From Methylophilaceae bacterium LSUCC0717 (GTDB taxonomy: Bacteria; Pseudomonadota; Gammaproteobacteria; Burkholderiales; Methylophilaceae), in NCBI GenBank assembly GCA_024919195.1, contig CP103436.1, positions 682,001 through 746,000 of the forward strand: a stretch of 64,000 bases of DNA. The letters run 5' to 3'. The number at the start of each line of letters is the position of its first letter. Position 1 is the first letter of the stretch. This document shows positions 1-7,957 of the stretch, piece after piece. The translations under genes were made by a program, and so were the position numbers. The notes beneath the pieces were generated by a model. It was not told the DNA's origin and did not search any database. It saw only the letters and a list, made by a program, of their open reading frames with translations.

Positions 1-1
1 G

Positions 2-1339
2 ATTTCTGGAGCCACAGGGGCGTTGGCTGTAGTGATGGTGGGTTTAGTAGTTAATCATGGAGTTGAGTACTTATTTGCTACTGTTATTTTAATGGGTCTT
101 TTTCAGCTGGTCTTTGCTTTATTTCGTTTAGGTAAATTTATTCGTATGGTCCCCTATCCAGTGATGTTAGGATTTGTAAACGGATTAGCAATTGTGATTT
201 TTCTTGCTCAATTTAATCATTTTAAGATAACTGATGAGTCTGGAATCAGTCAATGGATGAGTGGCGTTGCTCTGTATACGATGGTAGGACTAACATTATT
301 AACAGCGTTATTAATCTATGTAATTCCAAAAGTGACAAAAATTATCCCAGCACCTCTGGGAGCAATCGGTATTGTTTCATTTATCACCATATTTTTTAAT
401 CTAGATACCAAAACCGTGGCCGATCTTGGAGCCATTGGCGGTAATCTTCCGATCTTTCAGATCCCTGTCTTAGATTATAATTTTGAGACTTTTCGAATCA
501 TCACTCCTTACGCCCTGCTTTTGGCCGCGATTGGTTTAATTGAAACCCTGCTCACATTAAATCTCATTGACGATATGACAGAAACGCGTGGCAGACCAAA
601 TCGAGAGTCTATGGCTCAAGGTGCAGCGAATATTCTCACTGGCTTTTTTGGCGGCATGGGCGGTTGCGCCATGATTGGTCAAAGCATGATCAACATCAAC
701 AATGGTGCCCTGAAAAGATTATCTGGCATCGCAACGGCTGTTTTTTTAGCATCCTTCATTCTTTTTTTATCTGACTGGATTGAAATGATTCCTCTGGCTG
801 CTTTAATTGGGGTAATGTTTGTCGTGGCTGAAAAAACATTTGAATGGGGAAGTTTAAGGCTGTTTGGCAAAGTGCCTAAAGAGGATATTATTGTCGGCCT
901 TCTAGTTGGTGGTATCACCATTATTGCTGACTTGGCTATTGCGGTAATTGTAGGTGTGATTGTCTCAGCTCTATTTTTTGCTTGGGATCATGCAAAAAAA
1001 ATTGATGTAAAAGAAAAAATAAATAAAAAAGGATGGAAGATTTATGAATTAAGTGGCACGCTTTTCTTTGCCTCTGTTCAAAATTTTCAAGACCTATTTG
1101 ACCATAAGAATGACCCGAAAGATGTGATCATAGATTTTAATAACTCAAAGGTGGCTGATCACTCCGCAATTATGGCAATCGATAACGTTGCAAATAAATA
1201 TAAGAAAGTCGGCAAAAAACTTCACTTAGTGCATTTGAGCCCTGAATGTTTGGAAATTTTAGACACCGCTAAAGACATGGTTGAAGTGAACCTGTTGGAA
1301 GATCCAAAATATCATATTGCCGATGACAAATTAGCTTAA
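2..1339 (+). CDS. SulP family anion transporter with STAS domain (5' partial)
   Basis: The reading frame is open from the left edge, so the start lies outside the window; a TTG at 23 is internal. The first residues (SGATGA-AVVMVG) fit the conserved early membrane region of SulP carriers, which move sulfate, bicarbonate or related anions across the inner membrane. About ten hydrophobic segments follow, including a GGMGGCAMIGQS stretch typical of the family. The last 100 or so residues form a soluble STAS domain (GTLFFASVQNF, then a DFNNSKVADHSA core). Substrate cannot be read from the sequence; bicarbonate and sulfate are both plausible. It ends about 75 bases before a tRNA gene that has its own promoter. 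Confidence 0.88.
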   Translation: MSGATGALAVVMVGLVVNHGVEYLFATVILMGLFQLVFALFRLGKFIRMVPYPVMLGFVNGLAIVIFLAQFNHFKITDESGISQWMSGVALYTMVGLTLLTALLIYVIPKVTKIIPAPLGAIGIVSFITIFFNLDTKTVADLGAIGGNLPIFQIPVLDYNFETFRIITPYALLLAAIGLIETLLTLNLIDDMTETRGRPNRESMAQGAANILTGFFGGMGGCAMIGQSMININNGALKRLSGIATAVFLASFILFLSDWIEMIPLAALIGVMFVVAEKTFEWGSLRLFGKVPKEDIIVGLLVGGITIIADLAIAVIVGVIVSALFFAWDHAKKIDVKEKINKKGWKIYELSGTLFFASVQNFQDLFDHKNDPKDVIIDFNNSKVADHSAIMAIDNVANKYKKVGKKLHLVHLSPECLEILDTAKDMVEVNLLEDPKYHIADDKLA

Positions 1340-1366
1340 ATTAAAACGTTTAAACTTAATAAAATA

Positions 1367-1396
1367 TTGGCACAACATAATAGTTTATAGTAGAAT
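1367..1396 (+). promoter_or_regulatory. Promoter for tRNA-Glu
   Basis: A TTGGCA box at 1367-1372 and a TAGAAT box at 1391-1396 are separated by 18 bases, and the tRNA starts 17 bases after the -10 box. This fits a sigma-70 type promoter. Confidence 0.6.
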
Positions 1397-1413
1397 ACCG
1401 TCTTCTAAATGAT

Positions 1414-1486
1414 GTCCCCATCGTCTAGAGGCCTAGGACACTGCCCTTTCACGGCGGCAACAGGGGTTCGAATCCCCTTGGGGACG
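1414..1486 (+). tRNA. tRNA-Glu (UUC)
   Basis: A full cloverleaf can be drawn: acceptor arms GTCCCCA (1414-1420) and TGGGGAC (1479-1485), anticodon stem CTGCC/GGCGG with loop CTTTCAC, and a GGTTCGAATCC T-arm. The anticodon TTC is at 1448-1450, so the tRNA reads GAA/GAG. The CCA end is encoded at 1487-1489. It lies alone between the SulP gene and the folate cyclo-ligase gene. Confidence 0.97.
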
Positions 1487-1554
1487 CCAATATCTTAATT
1501 TTTTCCCTTGTTTTATTGCCCTTTATTAATGGTACTATTTACCGGTATTCTTAA

Positions 1555-2151
1555 TTGTTTAAAAGACAGAATTTGAAAAAAGAAACAGCCAGGAAAAATT
1601 ATCAAAAAAAACGTCAAGAATTATCTTCTTTGCAATTTGAAGAAGATTCGTCTCAAATTATCCGCAACCTAATTGAGTTAATTAAAAAATTTAAGCCAAC
1701 CTGCATTCATTGTTTTTTAACAATTAATCAAAAAAGTGAAATTAACACAAAACCCATCATAGAATATTGCTGGGAAAATCATATCGATGTCGTTGTTCCC
1801 ATCACTGACTTCACAAACAATACGTTAAAAAATGCCAAATTTGACCCTAGCACCAAAACAGCACTCATAAAAAATAATATTCCGGAGCCGATTAATCCCA
1901 TATGGGCTAATGATAGCGATATTGAGTTAGTGATCACACCGCTTTTAGCTTTTGATGCAACAGGACATCGGGTTGGATTTGGCAGAGGATTCTATGACCG
2001 TCTTTTTTTATCTTTACATGATGAAGTAAAGAGAGTTGGGGTGAGTTTTTTTAAGCCTTGTGAACCTCTAGAGGATGTCGATAATTATGATGTTCCACTA
2101 ACCCATTGTGTGACACCACAAACGACTTATTACTTTAAAAAAGATAATTAA
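1555..2151 (+). CDS. 5-formyltetrahydrofolate cyclo-ligase
   Basis: The enzyme (5-FCL, MTHFS, YgfA/Fau family) converts 5-formyl-THF to 5,10-methenyl-THF using ATP and so returns a storage or inhibitory folate to the one-carbon pool. The 198 residues match the family length. The signature GFGRGFYDR is at about residues 141-149, preceded by the VITPLLAFD strand typical of the family. The first usable start is TTG at 1555, directly after an in-frame TAA; a second TTG at 1573 is an alternative. No ATG lies near the N-terminus and the ribosome binding site is weak. It faces panB convergently across a hairpin. Confidence 0.9.
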   Translation: MFKRQNLKKETARKNYQKKRQELSSLQFEEDSSQIIRNLIELIKKFKPTCIHCFLTINQKSEINTKPIIEYCWENHIDVVVPITDFTNNTLKNAKFDPSTKTALIKNNIPEPINPIWANDSDIELVITPLLAFDATGHRVGFGRGFYDRLFLSLHDEVKRVGVSFFKPCEPLEDVDNYDVPLTHCVTPQTTYYFKKDN

Positions 2152-2163
2152 TTTTTTAGATTA

Positions 2164-2189
2164 CAGGGAGCAAGAATGAATGCTCCCTG
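2164..2189. terminator. Bidirectional terminator hairpin between the 5-FCL gene and panB
   Basis: CAGGGAGCA (2164-2172) and TGCTCCCTG (2181-2189) form a perfect 9 bp stem with an 8-base loop. T-rich tracts flank both sides. It sits between two convergent stop codons, so it probably ends both transcripts. Confidence 0.8.
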
Positions 2190-2195
2190 AATTAT

Positions 2196-2999
2196 TTATT
2201 TCTTAGCAGGTGGGTACGTCTCAGCTTCCGAAGGAAATGCTCCGGAATGGACATCCGCTGCAAATTGATTAACTGCTTTGGTAATAAGCTCTGCGCCATT
2301 TAAATAGGTTCTCACAAACCTTGGTTTGAAGTCAGTACAAAAACCTAACATATCTGGAAGCACCAGTGCTTGACCGTCTACGTCAAGGCCAGCGCCAACA
2401 CCCACCACAGGAATCGCCACAGCATCTCGAACAGCCGCTCCAACATGTCGTGGCACAGCTTCCAGAACAATGGCAATGCATCCAAGCTCTTCTAGTGTTT
2501 TTGCTTCTTCGATAATTTTTAGTTCACTTTCTTTTGTCTTGCCTTGAGGTTTAAACCCACCAATCGCATTATGATGCGTTGGAGTTAAGCCAATATGGCC
2601 TATCGTAGGTATGCCTGATTCAGACAAATGAGCGTAGAGCTCTTCGTTGCCATCCACACCCTCAATCTTAAGAGCATTAGCACCCGCCTTCATTAAGATT
2701 TCGACATTATCTAAGGCGTCATACAAACCCTTTCTTGTACTCATAAATGGCATGGCAGCAATCAGAAATTTATCTTTTGCGCCCTTCTTTACCGCTCGGG
2801 TATGCATGGCGATAGTCTCGACATCACAGTTAATGGTATTTTCATTTCCATGAATAACCATAGACAGGTCATCACCGATCAGAATCCCGTTAATGTCTGT
2901 GTCATTGAGAATTTTTGCGCTCCAATACTCATATGACGTTACAACAACAATTTTCTGACCATCTGCTTTTAATTTTTTAAAAGATTCCAAAACACTCAT
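2196..2999 (-). CDS. panB: 3-methyl-2-oxobutanoate hydroxymethyltransferase (ketopantoate hydroxymethyltransferase)
   Basis: PanB transfers the hydroxymethyl group of 5,10-methylene-THF to alpha-ketoisovalerate, the first committed step of pantothenate and CoA synthesis. The TIM-barrel fold of the family is evident from the VVVTSYEYWSA start, the metal-binding GDDLSM loop, MPFMS, KIEG and the GHIGLTP segment. The ATG at 2999 (protein MSVLESF) is preferred over an ATG 24 bases upstream because an AAAGGA box lies at a good distance before it. At about 267 residues it matches the usual length. No panC or panD is in the window. The long structured gap upstream could hold a leader. Confidence 0.93.
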   Translation of the reverse strand: MSVLESFKKLKADGQKIVVVTSYEYWSAKILNDTDINGILIGDDLSMVIHGNENTINCDVETIAMHTRAVKKGAKDKFLIAAMPFMSTRKGLYDALDNVEILMKAGANALKIEGVDGNEELYAHLSESGIPTIGHIGLTPTHHNAIGGFKPQGKTKESELKIIEEAKTLEELGCIAIVLEAVPRHVGAAVRDAVAIPVVGVGAGLDVDGQALVLPDMLGFCTDFKPRFVRTYLNGAELITKAVNQFAADVHSGAFPSEAETYPPAKK

Positions 3000-3302
3000 A
3001 TTGCAGTCCTTTCTAAAATCCAATATTTATATTATCTGAATATTTAACTAGATGATAGATAACCATATATATTGAATGGTTTTTTTAAGGTATAATAACC
3101 TTACATATTTAATGGTTTTTTGCCATAAGCAGGTTGGCAAAAAAAGTGACGGTATCCACATACTGTTGCATCTCTGAGGCCCTACATCTCTCCTGGGCCT
3201 CTTTAAATTAAAAAAATAATTAATCTTTTTATACTCAATCGCACACAAAAAAATTATTTTCATTATGATTAATATGTCTAATAATTTACCAAGAATACTC
3301 AT
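3000..3302. other. 303-base divergent intergenic region with several inverted repeats
   Basis: No convincing protein gene is present. The region holds two near-identical 17-base units, ATATTGAATGGTTTTTT at 3069-3085 and ATATTTAATGGTTTTTT at 3105-3121, and AACCAT/ATGGTT arms (3061-3066, 3076-3081) followed by Ts. It also holds a perfect 10 bp A/T-based hairpin (3116-3125 with 3135-3144) and a 7 bp GC-rich hairpin GAGGCCC/GGGCCTC (3176-3182 with 3195-3201). It lies between divergent panB and the methyltransferase gene, where terminators for the flanking genes are not expected. Confidence 0.7.
3103..3210 (+). ncRNA. Candidate small RNA (orientation uncertain)
   Basis: A TATAAT box at 3091-3096 could start a plus-strand transcript near 3103. 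This would contain two stem-loops and end after GAGGCCC-loop-GGGCCTC followed by TTTAAATT. The 12-base loop of the last hairpin contains CTCTCCT, which can pair with Shine-Dalgarno sequences, a common small RNA feature. No good -35 box is seen and the T tail is weak. The same structures could instead form a minus-strand panB leader. No known RNA family was recognised. Confidence 0.28.
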
Positions 3303-4331
3303 ATGTCATTTGCTTTAAAACTTGCTGAAAAAAAATTAGTGCCGGACTGGTTAATAAGAATTGGAATTAGAAGCCTATTAAAAGATCGTTTAACCGAAAT
3401 TTGCTCTGATAGACCAGAAAATCTCCAAAAACACAAAATAAAATTTGTAAATGCGATGAATCGCTCCCCTATTGCGGTAGACACTAATTTAGCAAATGAC
3501 CAACATTACGAGGTACCAGCAGATTTTTATCATTACTCACTGGGTATGAATAAAAAATACAGCTCATGTTATTGGAACAACTCGACAAAAACTTTAAACG
3601 ACGCTGAACAATTAGCTTTGAAAAAGACTTGTGAACATGCGGAGTTAAAAAATGGTCACCGTATTCTTGAGTTAGGATGTGGATGGGGTTCGTTAACCTT
3701 ATGGATGGCAAAAAAATATCCTAAATCTAAAATTACAGCCGTTTCTAACTCCCACTCACAACGCAAATATATTGAGAGCCAGGCCAAACAAAGAAAGCTG
3801 ACTAATGTAAAAATTATTACCTGCAACATGACAGAGTTCGATACAAAATTAAAGTTTGATCGCATTGTGTCGGTTGAGATGTTTGAGCACATGAGAAACT
3901 TTGCTGCGTTATATGAAAAAATTTCAAACTGGCTAAAAAAAGACGGCAAATTCTTTAAACATATCTTTGTGCATAAAAGTGCGCCTTATTTGTTCCAGGT
4001 TAAAGATGACAATGACTGGATGAGCCAATATTTTTTTTCAGGGGGTATGATGCCGTCAATTGATCTTCCCCTTTACTTTCAAAATTCTCTTAAGATAGAG
4101 CAACAATGGCTTTGGGACGGAACTCATTATGCCAAAACAGCTCGAGAGTGGCTGAATAATACAGATAAAAATAAAACAGAAATCATAAATATCTTCAAAG
4201 ACTGTTATGGGTCTGATCAAGCAGAACTTTGGCTACAAAGGTGGAGGATATTTTTTATGGCCTGTGAGGAACTTTGGAATTACGACCAAGGTCAAGAATG
4301 GATGGTTGCTCATTACCTTTTTTCTAAATGA
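3303..4331 (+). CDS. SAM-dependent methyltransferase, CFA-synthase family (coclaurine N-methyltransferase-like subgroup)
   Basis: The 342 residues contain a class I SAM-binding core: ELGCGWGS at residues 123-130, the AVSNSHSQ motif near 147, and the FEHM motif at 194-197. The family includes cyclopropane fatty acid synthase. However, the YSSCYW motif at 86-91, the DDW segment and the FFSGG-MPS segment fit the plant coclaurine N-methyltransferase-like branch better than E. coli Cfa, which has YSCAYW with the active Cys one position earlier. The substrate is therefore open: an unsaturated acyl chain or an unknown small molecule. It is the first gene of a tight five-gene cluster and overlaps the next gene by 4 bases (ATGA). 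Confidence 0.82.
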   Translation: MSFALKLAEKKLVPDWLIRIGIRSLLKDRLTEICSDRPENLQKHKIKFVNAMNRSPIAVDTNLANDQHYEVPADFYHYSLGMNKKYSSCYWNNSTKTLNDAEQLALKKTCEHAELKNGHRILELGCGWGSLTLWMAKKYPKSKITAVSNSHSQRKYIESQAKQRKLTNVKIITCNMTEFDTKLKFDRIVSVEMFEHMRNFAALYEKISNWLKKDGKFFKHIFVHKSAPYLFQVKDDNDWMSQYFFSGGMMPSIDLPLYFQNSLKIEQQWLWDGTHYAKTAREWLNNTDKNKTEIINIFKDCYGSDQAELWLQRWRIFFMACEELWNYDQGQEWMVAHYLFSK

Positions 4332-4825
4332 AACATAAGCTAATAAACTTTGTTCTGTTTCAGAGTATCTGGTTTATCTTTATTCTCTCCGCTGCTCATG
4401 ACTCGTTATATGGCGCACTGTTGGGTTTTTGTTTATTAACACTCCAATATCTCCACGGTAAAAAATTATTTGCTGACTGCGTCCTGATTGTTTTAGCGAT
4501 CGTTATTGGATTCATTCATGATGGACTTCTAAAATACTTTAATTTTATTTTATATAATATTGTTTTTATTGATTTTTATTCTCCTATTTGGATCATTGGT
4601 TTATGGATATCTTTTGCTTTAACCATTAACCATTCTCTTGCCTGGTTGCAAAATAAACCTGCACTTCAAATCTTTTTTGGTCTTATCGGTGGACCTCTGG
4701 CTTATCTGGCTGGAGAAAAAATAGGAGCAATTACTCTGAGTCATGAATACACCCTATATATTTTAGCTTTGAGCTGGGCTGTAGTAACGCCAGTTTTATT
4801 TAAATTTTATGCAAAAGGCAAATAA
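4328..4825 (+). CDS. DUF2878 family membrane protein
   Basis: The 165-residue protein is almost wholly hydrophobic, with about six membrane segments. The conserved core fits the DUF2878 family: PIWIIGLWISFALT, then a SLAWL segment and GGPLAYLAG-KIGA. The function is unknown. Homologues commonly sit beside CFAS-like methyltransferases and DUF1295 proteins in other proteobacteria, some under ECF sigma control. It starts within the stop codon of the methyltransferase gene and ends directly against the next start, so translation is probably coupled. Confidence 0.75.
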   Translation: MKHKLINFVLFQSIWFIFILSAAHDSLYGALLGFCLLTLQYLHGKKLFADCVLIVLAIVIGFIHDGLLKYFNFILYNIVFIDFYSPIWIIGLWISFALTINHSLAWLQNKPALQIFFGLIGGPLAYLAGEKIGAITLSHEYTLYILALSWAVVTPVLFKFYAKGK

Positions 4826-5593
4826 ATGAACGTTTATTTAGACGCATTACTATTTTCTTTGTTGTTTGGCTTGGTAGGATGGATTTATTCCTTCGTAAAA
4901 ACTAATGTAAACATTGTTGACTCCATGTGGAGCCTATTCTTCATCATCAACATCGCCTGTTTTGCCCAAACTAATAGTATTTCTGATAACCAGTGGATGA
5001 TCTATGTATTGCTTGTTATCTGGGCGGTGCGATTGTCTGCTTATTTATGTATCAGAAATGCAAATAAGCCTGAAGATTCCCGTTATCAAGATATACGCCG
5101 TAATTACTCACCTCATTTTCATTTGAAAAGCTTATTTATCATCTTCATCTTCCAGGCTTCTTTAGCGCTAATCATTTCTTATCCACTGTATTACATATTC
5201 AATCCCATACATGAGCAAGGGTGGAATTTTCTGATGCCTCTGAGTTACCTTATGATAGCTATTGGCATACTTTATGAGACCATAGCTGATTACCAACTGT
5301 ATAAATTCAAAAAAACCAACGCGTCAGGCGAGGTGTGTAATTCAGGCTTGTGGAGATACTCGAGACATCCTAATTATTTTGGTGAGTTGTTAATCACATG
5401 GGGAATTTTTGTTAATGCAATTCAATTTGGACATATTTTTATCATCATTTCTCCCCTTTTAATGACCTACTTCCTCTTTAAGTTTTCTGGAGCAGGTTTA
5501 ATGGAAGAAACCATTATTAATCGTAAACCAAAATATAAAAAATACATTCAATCCACTAATTCAATCCTGCCATGGTTACCCAAAGAGTCATAA
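4826..5593 (+). CDS. DUF1295 family membrane protein (steroid 5-alpha-reductase/ICMT-like fold)
   Basis: The 255-residue protein has about six membrane segments and the motif GLWRYSRHPNYFGE near residues 173-186. That motif is shared by DUF1295 proteins, steroid 5-alpha reductases and isoprenylcysteine methyltransferases, enzymes that act on lipids inside the membrane. A reductase or methyltransferase role on a lipid substrate is a reasonable inference but is not shown by the sequence. It starts immediately after the preceding stop codon and overlaps the next gene by 22 bases. Confidence 0.78.
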   Translation: MNVYLDALLFSLLFGLVGWIYSFVKTNVNIVDSMWSLFFIINIACFAQTNSISDNQWMIYVLLVIWAVRLSAYLCIRNANKPEDSRYQDIRRNYSPHFHLKSLFIIFIFQASLALIISYPLYYIFNPIHEQGWNFLMPLSYLMIAIGILYETIADYQLYKFKKTNASGEVCNSGLWRYSRHPNYFGELLITWGIFVNAIQFGHIFIIISPLLMTYFLFKFSGAGLMEETIINRKPKYKKYIQSTNSILPWLPKES

Positions 5594-6207
5594 GTTTTTT
5601 TTCTATGATGCTATTGTGCTGTAGCGTCTATGCTGATCAAATAAATTTCCAAGTCCAATTGAATGACAAGGATATTGGTTTTCATGAATTTAATGTACAA
5701 AACGATACGATTAGTAATAAAGCTCAATTCGACGTGAAGTTATGGTTTATTCCGGCCTATAAGTACCGTCATACAGCAACAGAAGTATATAAAGATAATT
5801 GTCTAGTTCAATTAGAAAGCGAAACTCAAGATGGCGCAGATTTTTTTGAATTATCAAGCCTTGCGGACTCTGCATTTTTCAAAATTAAGGTAAATGATAA
5901 AGATTACAATCACCCAGCATGTTCACAAACCTTCCGGTATTGGGATATTCAATTTACAGAACAGAATCTTGCTATCAATCCTCAAGATGGTGAAATTTTT
6001 AAATTATCATTCTCAAAGGATGAAGACGAAGAAGTGAAGACCAAAACAAATACGTTTTTAGCCAATAAATTCACCCTTCGTGCCATTAATGATCAGGATG
6101 AAAAATTTCACATCGAACTTTGGTACGAACAAAATTCAAAAAAATGGATCAAACTTAAATCTTATTTAAAAGATGATAACGTCATCACCTACATACTAAA
6201 TGACTAA
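5572..6207 (+). CDS. Exported protein, DUF6134-like
   Basis: The N-terminus carries a signal peptide (VTQRVISFFSMMLLCCSVYA, cleavage predicted before DQ), so the mature protein is probably periplasmic. The remaining 190 residues are beta-rich. They contain YKYRHTATEVYKD-CLVQLES and a later FRYWD segment, resembling DUF6134 proteins of unknown function. The chosen ATG overlaps the previous gene by 22 bases; an ATG pair at 5605-5610 would shorten the signal peptide and is less likely. Its place in the cluster suggests work on, or sensing of, envelope lipid. Confidence 0.6.
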   Translation: MVTQRVISFFSMMLLCCSVYADQINFQVQLNDKDIGFHEFNVQNDTISNKAQFDVKLWFIPAYKYRHTATEVYKDNCLVQLESETQDGADFFELSSLADSAFFKIKVNDKDYNHPACSQTFRYWDIQFTEQNLAINPQDGEIFKLSFSKDEDEEVKTKTNTFLANKFTLRAINDQDEKFHIELWYEQNSKKWIKLKSYLKDDNVITYILND

Positions 6208-6460
6208 ATCAACAATGAATCCAGAAGATCTATCTCGACTTATCGAAATGGCCTGGGAAGACAGAACCCCGTTTGATGCTATTTTCAAACAATATGGCTT
6301 AACTGAAAATGAAGTCATGCGTCTCATGCAAAAAAATCTCAAACGATCTTCTTATATTTTGTGGAGAAAAAGAGTCAAAGAGATTGGTTTAAAGCACCAA
6401 AAAAAACGTGGATTTTTGACTTCTAATGCATATGCGAGCAATCAATACAAGCCAAAGTAA
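6200..6460 (+). CDS. TIGR03643/DUF2805 family small protein
   Basis: This 86-residue basic protein has the family's conserved segments: MAWEDRTPFDAI, then QYGLTENEVMRLM and a LWRKRVK region. The middle part looks like a helix-turn-helix. The function is unknown, although homologues often accompany CFAS-like and photolyase/cryptochrome genes. It overlaps the previous gene by 8 bases and ends 6 bases before the convergent fumarase gene, leaving no room for a terminator. Confidence 0.75.
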   Translation: MTKSTMNPEDLSRLIEMAWEDRTPFDAIFKQYGLTENEVMRLMQKNLKRSSYILWRKRVKEIGLKHQKKRGFLTSNAYASNQYKPK

Positions 6461-6466
6461 CATAAC

Positions 6467-7954
6467 TTATTGAGAAATGATTCTCCATTGTTTGGGGCCA
6501 CTCGTATGAATTGAATTTCCTTCTTGATCGACAGCCACAGTAACAGGCATATCTTTGACCTCAAATTCATAAATAGCCTCCATACCAAGTTCTTCAAAAG
6601 CTATTTTTTGTGCTTTCTTAATAGCTTTGGAAACTAGAAATGCTGCGCCACCAACCGCAATCATATAAATCGCTTTATTTTTCTTAATCATCTCAATCGT
6701 TTGCTGACCTCTTTCGGCTTTGCCAATCATACCGATCACCTCTTGATTAAGAATAGATTCAGTAAATTTATCCATCCTGGTTGCCGTTGTCGGACCTGCT
6801 GGGCCGACTGCCTCATCTTGAATGGGATCTACTGGGCCAACATAATAGATCACTCTATTTTTTAAATCCACTGGAAGCTGATCACCATTAGCAATCATAG
6901 ACTCAATCCGTTTATGTGCGGCATCTCTAGCGGTAAGAATTTTTCCATTAAGCAATAAAGTATCGCCTACTTTAAATTGACTCATCCGCTCTTTTGTTAA
7001 TGAATCAAGATCAACTGCAATCGCATTCTCATTTGCTTGCCATTCTTCTTTTGGGTAAAAGTCTAACTTGGGGGGAACAAACTCTGCAGGACCATTTCCA
7101 TCGAGTTTAAAGTGAATGTGTCTTGTGGCTGCACAATTTGGAATAATAGCAACTGGAAGCGATGCAGCATGTGTTGGAAAATCATTAATTTTTACATCCA
7201 AAACAGTGGTGAGGCCACCTAGGCCTTGAGCCCCAATTCCAAGCTGATTAATTTTTTCATACAATTCAAGTCGTAATTCATCCACCCTTGATTTGGCGCC
7301 TTTATCTATTAACTCTTGGATATCAATGGATTCCATTAAAGACTCTTTCGCCATAATCACAGCTTTTTCCGCAGTGCCGCCAACACCTATTCCAAGAACA
7401 CCTGGTGGACACCAGCCAGCACCTAAAGTAGGAATGAGATCAAGAATGTAACCCACCAGATCATCAGATGGATTCATCATTTTTAAATGCGCTTTATTCT
7501 CTGACCCTCCTCCCTTGGCTGCAATCTTAAAGTCTATCGAGCGACCTTTAACTAGTCGAGTATGAATCACGGCAGGTGTATTATTCTTCGTATTTTTCCT
7601 TAACCCTAATGGATCCTCAACAATTGAAGCCCTTAGGGGATTTTCAGGATTTAAATAAGCCTCGGCAACACCTTGATTGATTAAATCATCGATTGTCTGG
7701 TCACCCTCAAATTCCACATCCATGCCGACCTCAACAAAAATAGTCACAATACCAGTGTCTTGACACAGAGGTCTCTTGCCTAAAGCTGATAATTTTGAAC
7801 TCGTTAATATTTGCAACATGGCATCTTTAGCTGGTTTTGATTGTTCCTTCTGGTATGCTGCAGTCATCGCTTGAATGAAATCTTCGGAGTGATAATAGGA
7901 TATGTACTGCAGCGCGTCACTGACGCTAGAAATAATATCTTGGTTTTTAATCAT
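6467..7954 (-). CDS. Fumarate hydratase, class I (4Fe-4S), possible mesaconase
   Basis: The protein is a single-chain class I fumarase of 495 residues, the iron-sulfur type, hydrating fumarate to malate. Family motifs include CQDTGI near residue 60, a GAGWCPPGVLGIGVGG region, PNCAATRH, and a C-terminal VGPAGPTTATRMD and IGKAERG. The three cluster cysteines can be placed in the CQD, GWCP and NCAA segments. Class I fumarases are also known to interconvert mesaconate and citramalate, which matters here because the operon carries a CoA ligase and CitE-like lyases. It is the last gene of the leftward operon, 3 bases after the ligase gene. Confidence 0.93.
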   Translation of the reverse strand: MIKNQDIISSVSDALQYISYYHSEDFIQAMTAAYQKEQSKPAKDAMLQILTSSKLSALGKRPLCQDTGIVTIFVEVGMDVEFEGDQTIDDLINQGVAEAYLNPENPLRASIVEDPLGLRKNTKNNTPAVIHTRLVKGRSIDFKIAAKGGGSENKAHLKMMNPSDDLVGYILDLIPTLGAGWCPPGVLGIGVGGTAEKAVIMAKESLMESIDIQELIDKGAKSRVDELRLELYEKINQLGIGAQGLGGLTTVLDVKINDFPTHAASLPVAIIPNCAATRHIHFKLDGNGPAEFVPPKLDFYPKEEWQANENAIAVDLDSLTKERMSQFKVGDTLLLNGKILTARDAAHKRIESMIANGDQLPVDLKNRVIYYVGPVDPIQDEAVGPAGPTTATRMDKFTESILNQEVIGMIGKAERGQQTIEMIKKNKAIYMIAVGGAAFLVSKAIKKAQKIAFEELGMEAIYEFEVKDMPVTVAVDQEGNSIHTSGPKQWRIISQ

Positions 7955-7957
7955 AGT

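Noticed and set aside
3116-3145. Perfect A/T-based hairpin as a rho-independent terminator
   Set aside because: The T run is on the 5' side of the stem and As follow it on both strands, so no U tract follows the hairpin in either direction.
3048-3302. 84-codon minus-strand frame in the panB upstream gap
   Set aside because: It has no recognisable protein features and runs through the hairpins; composition looks non-coding.
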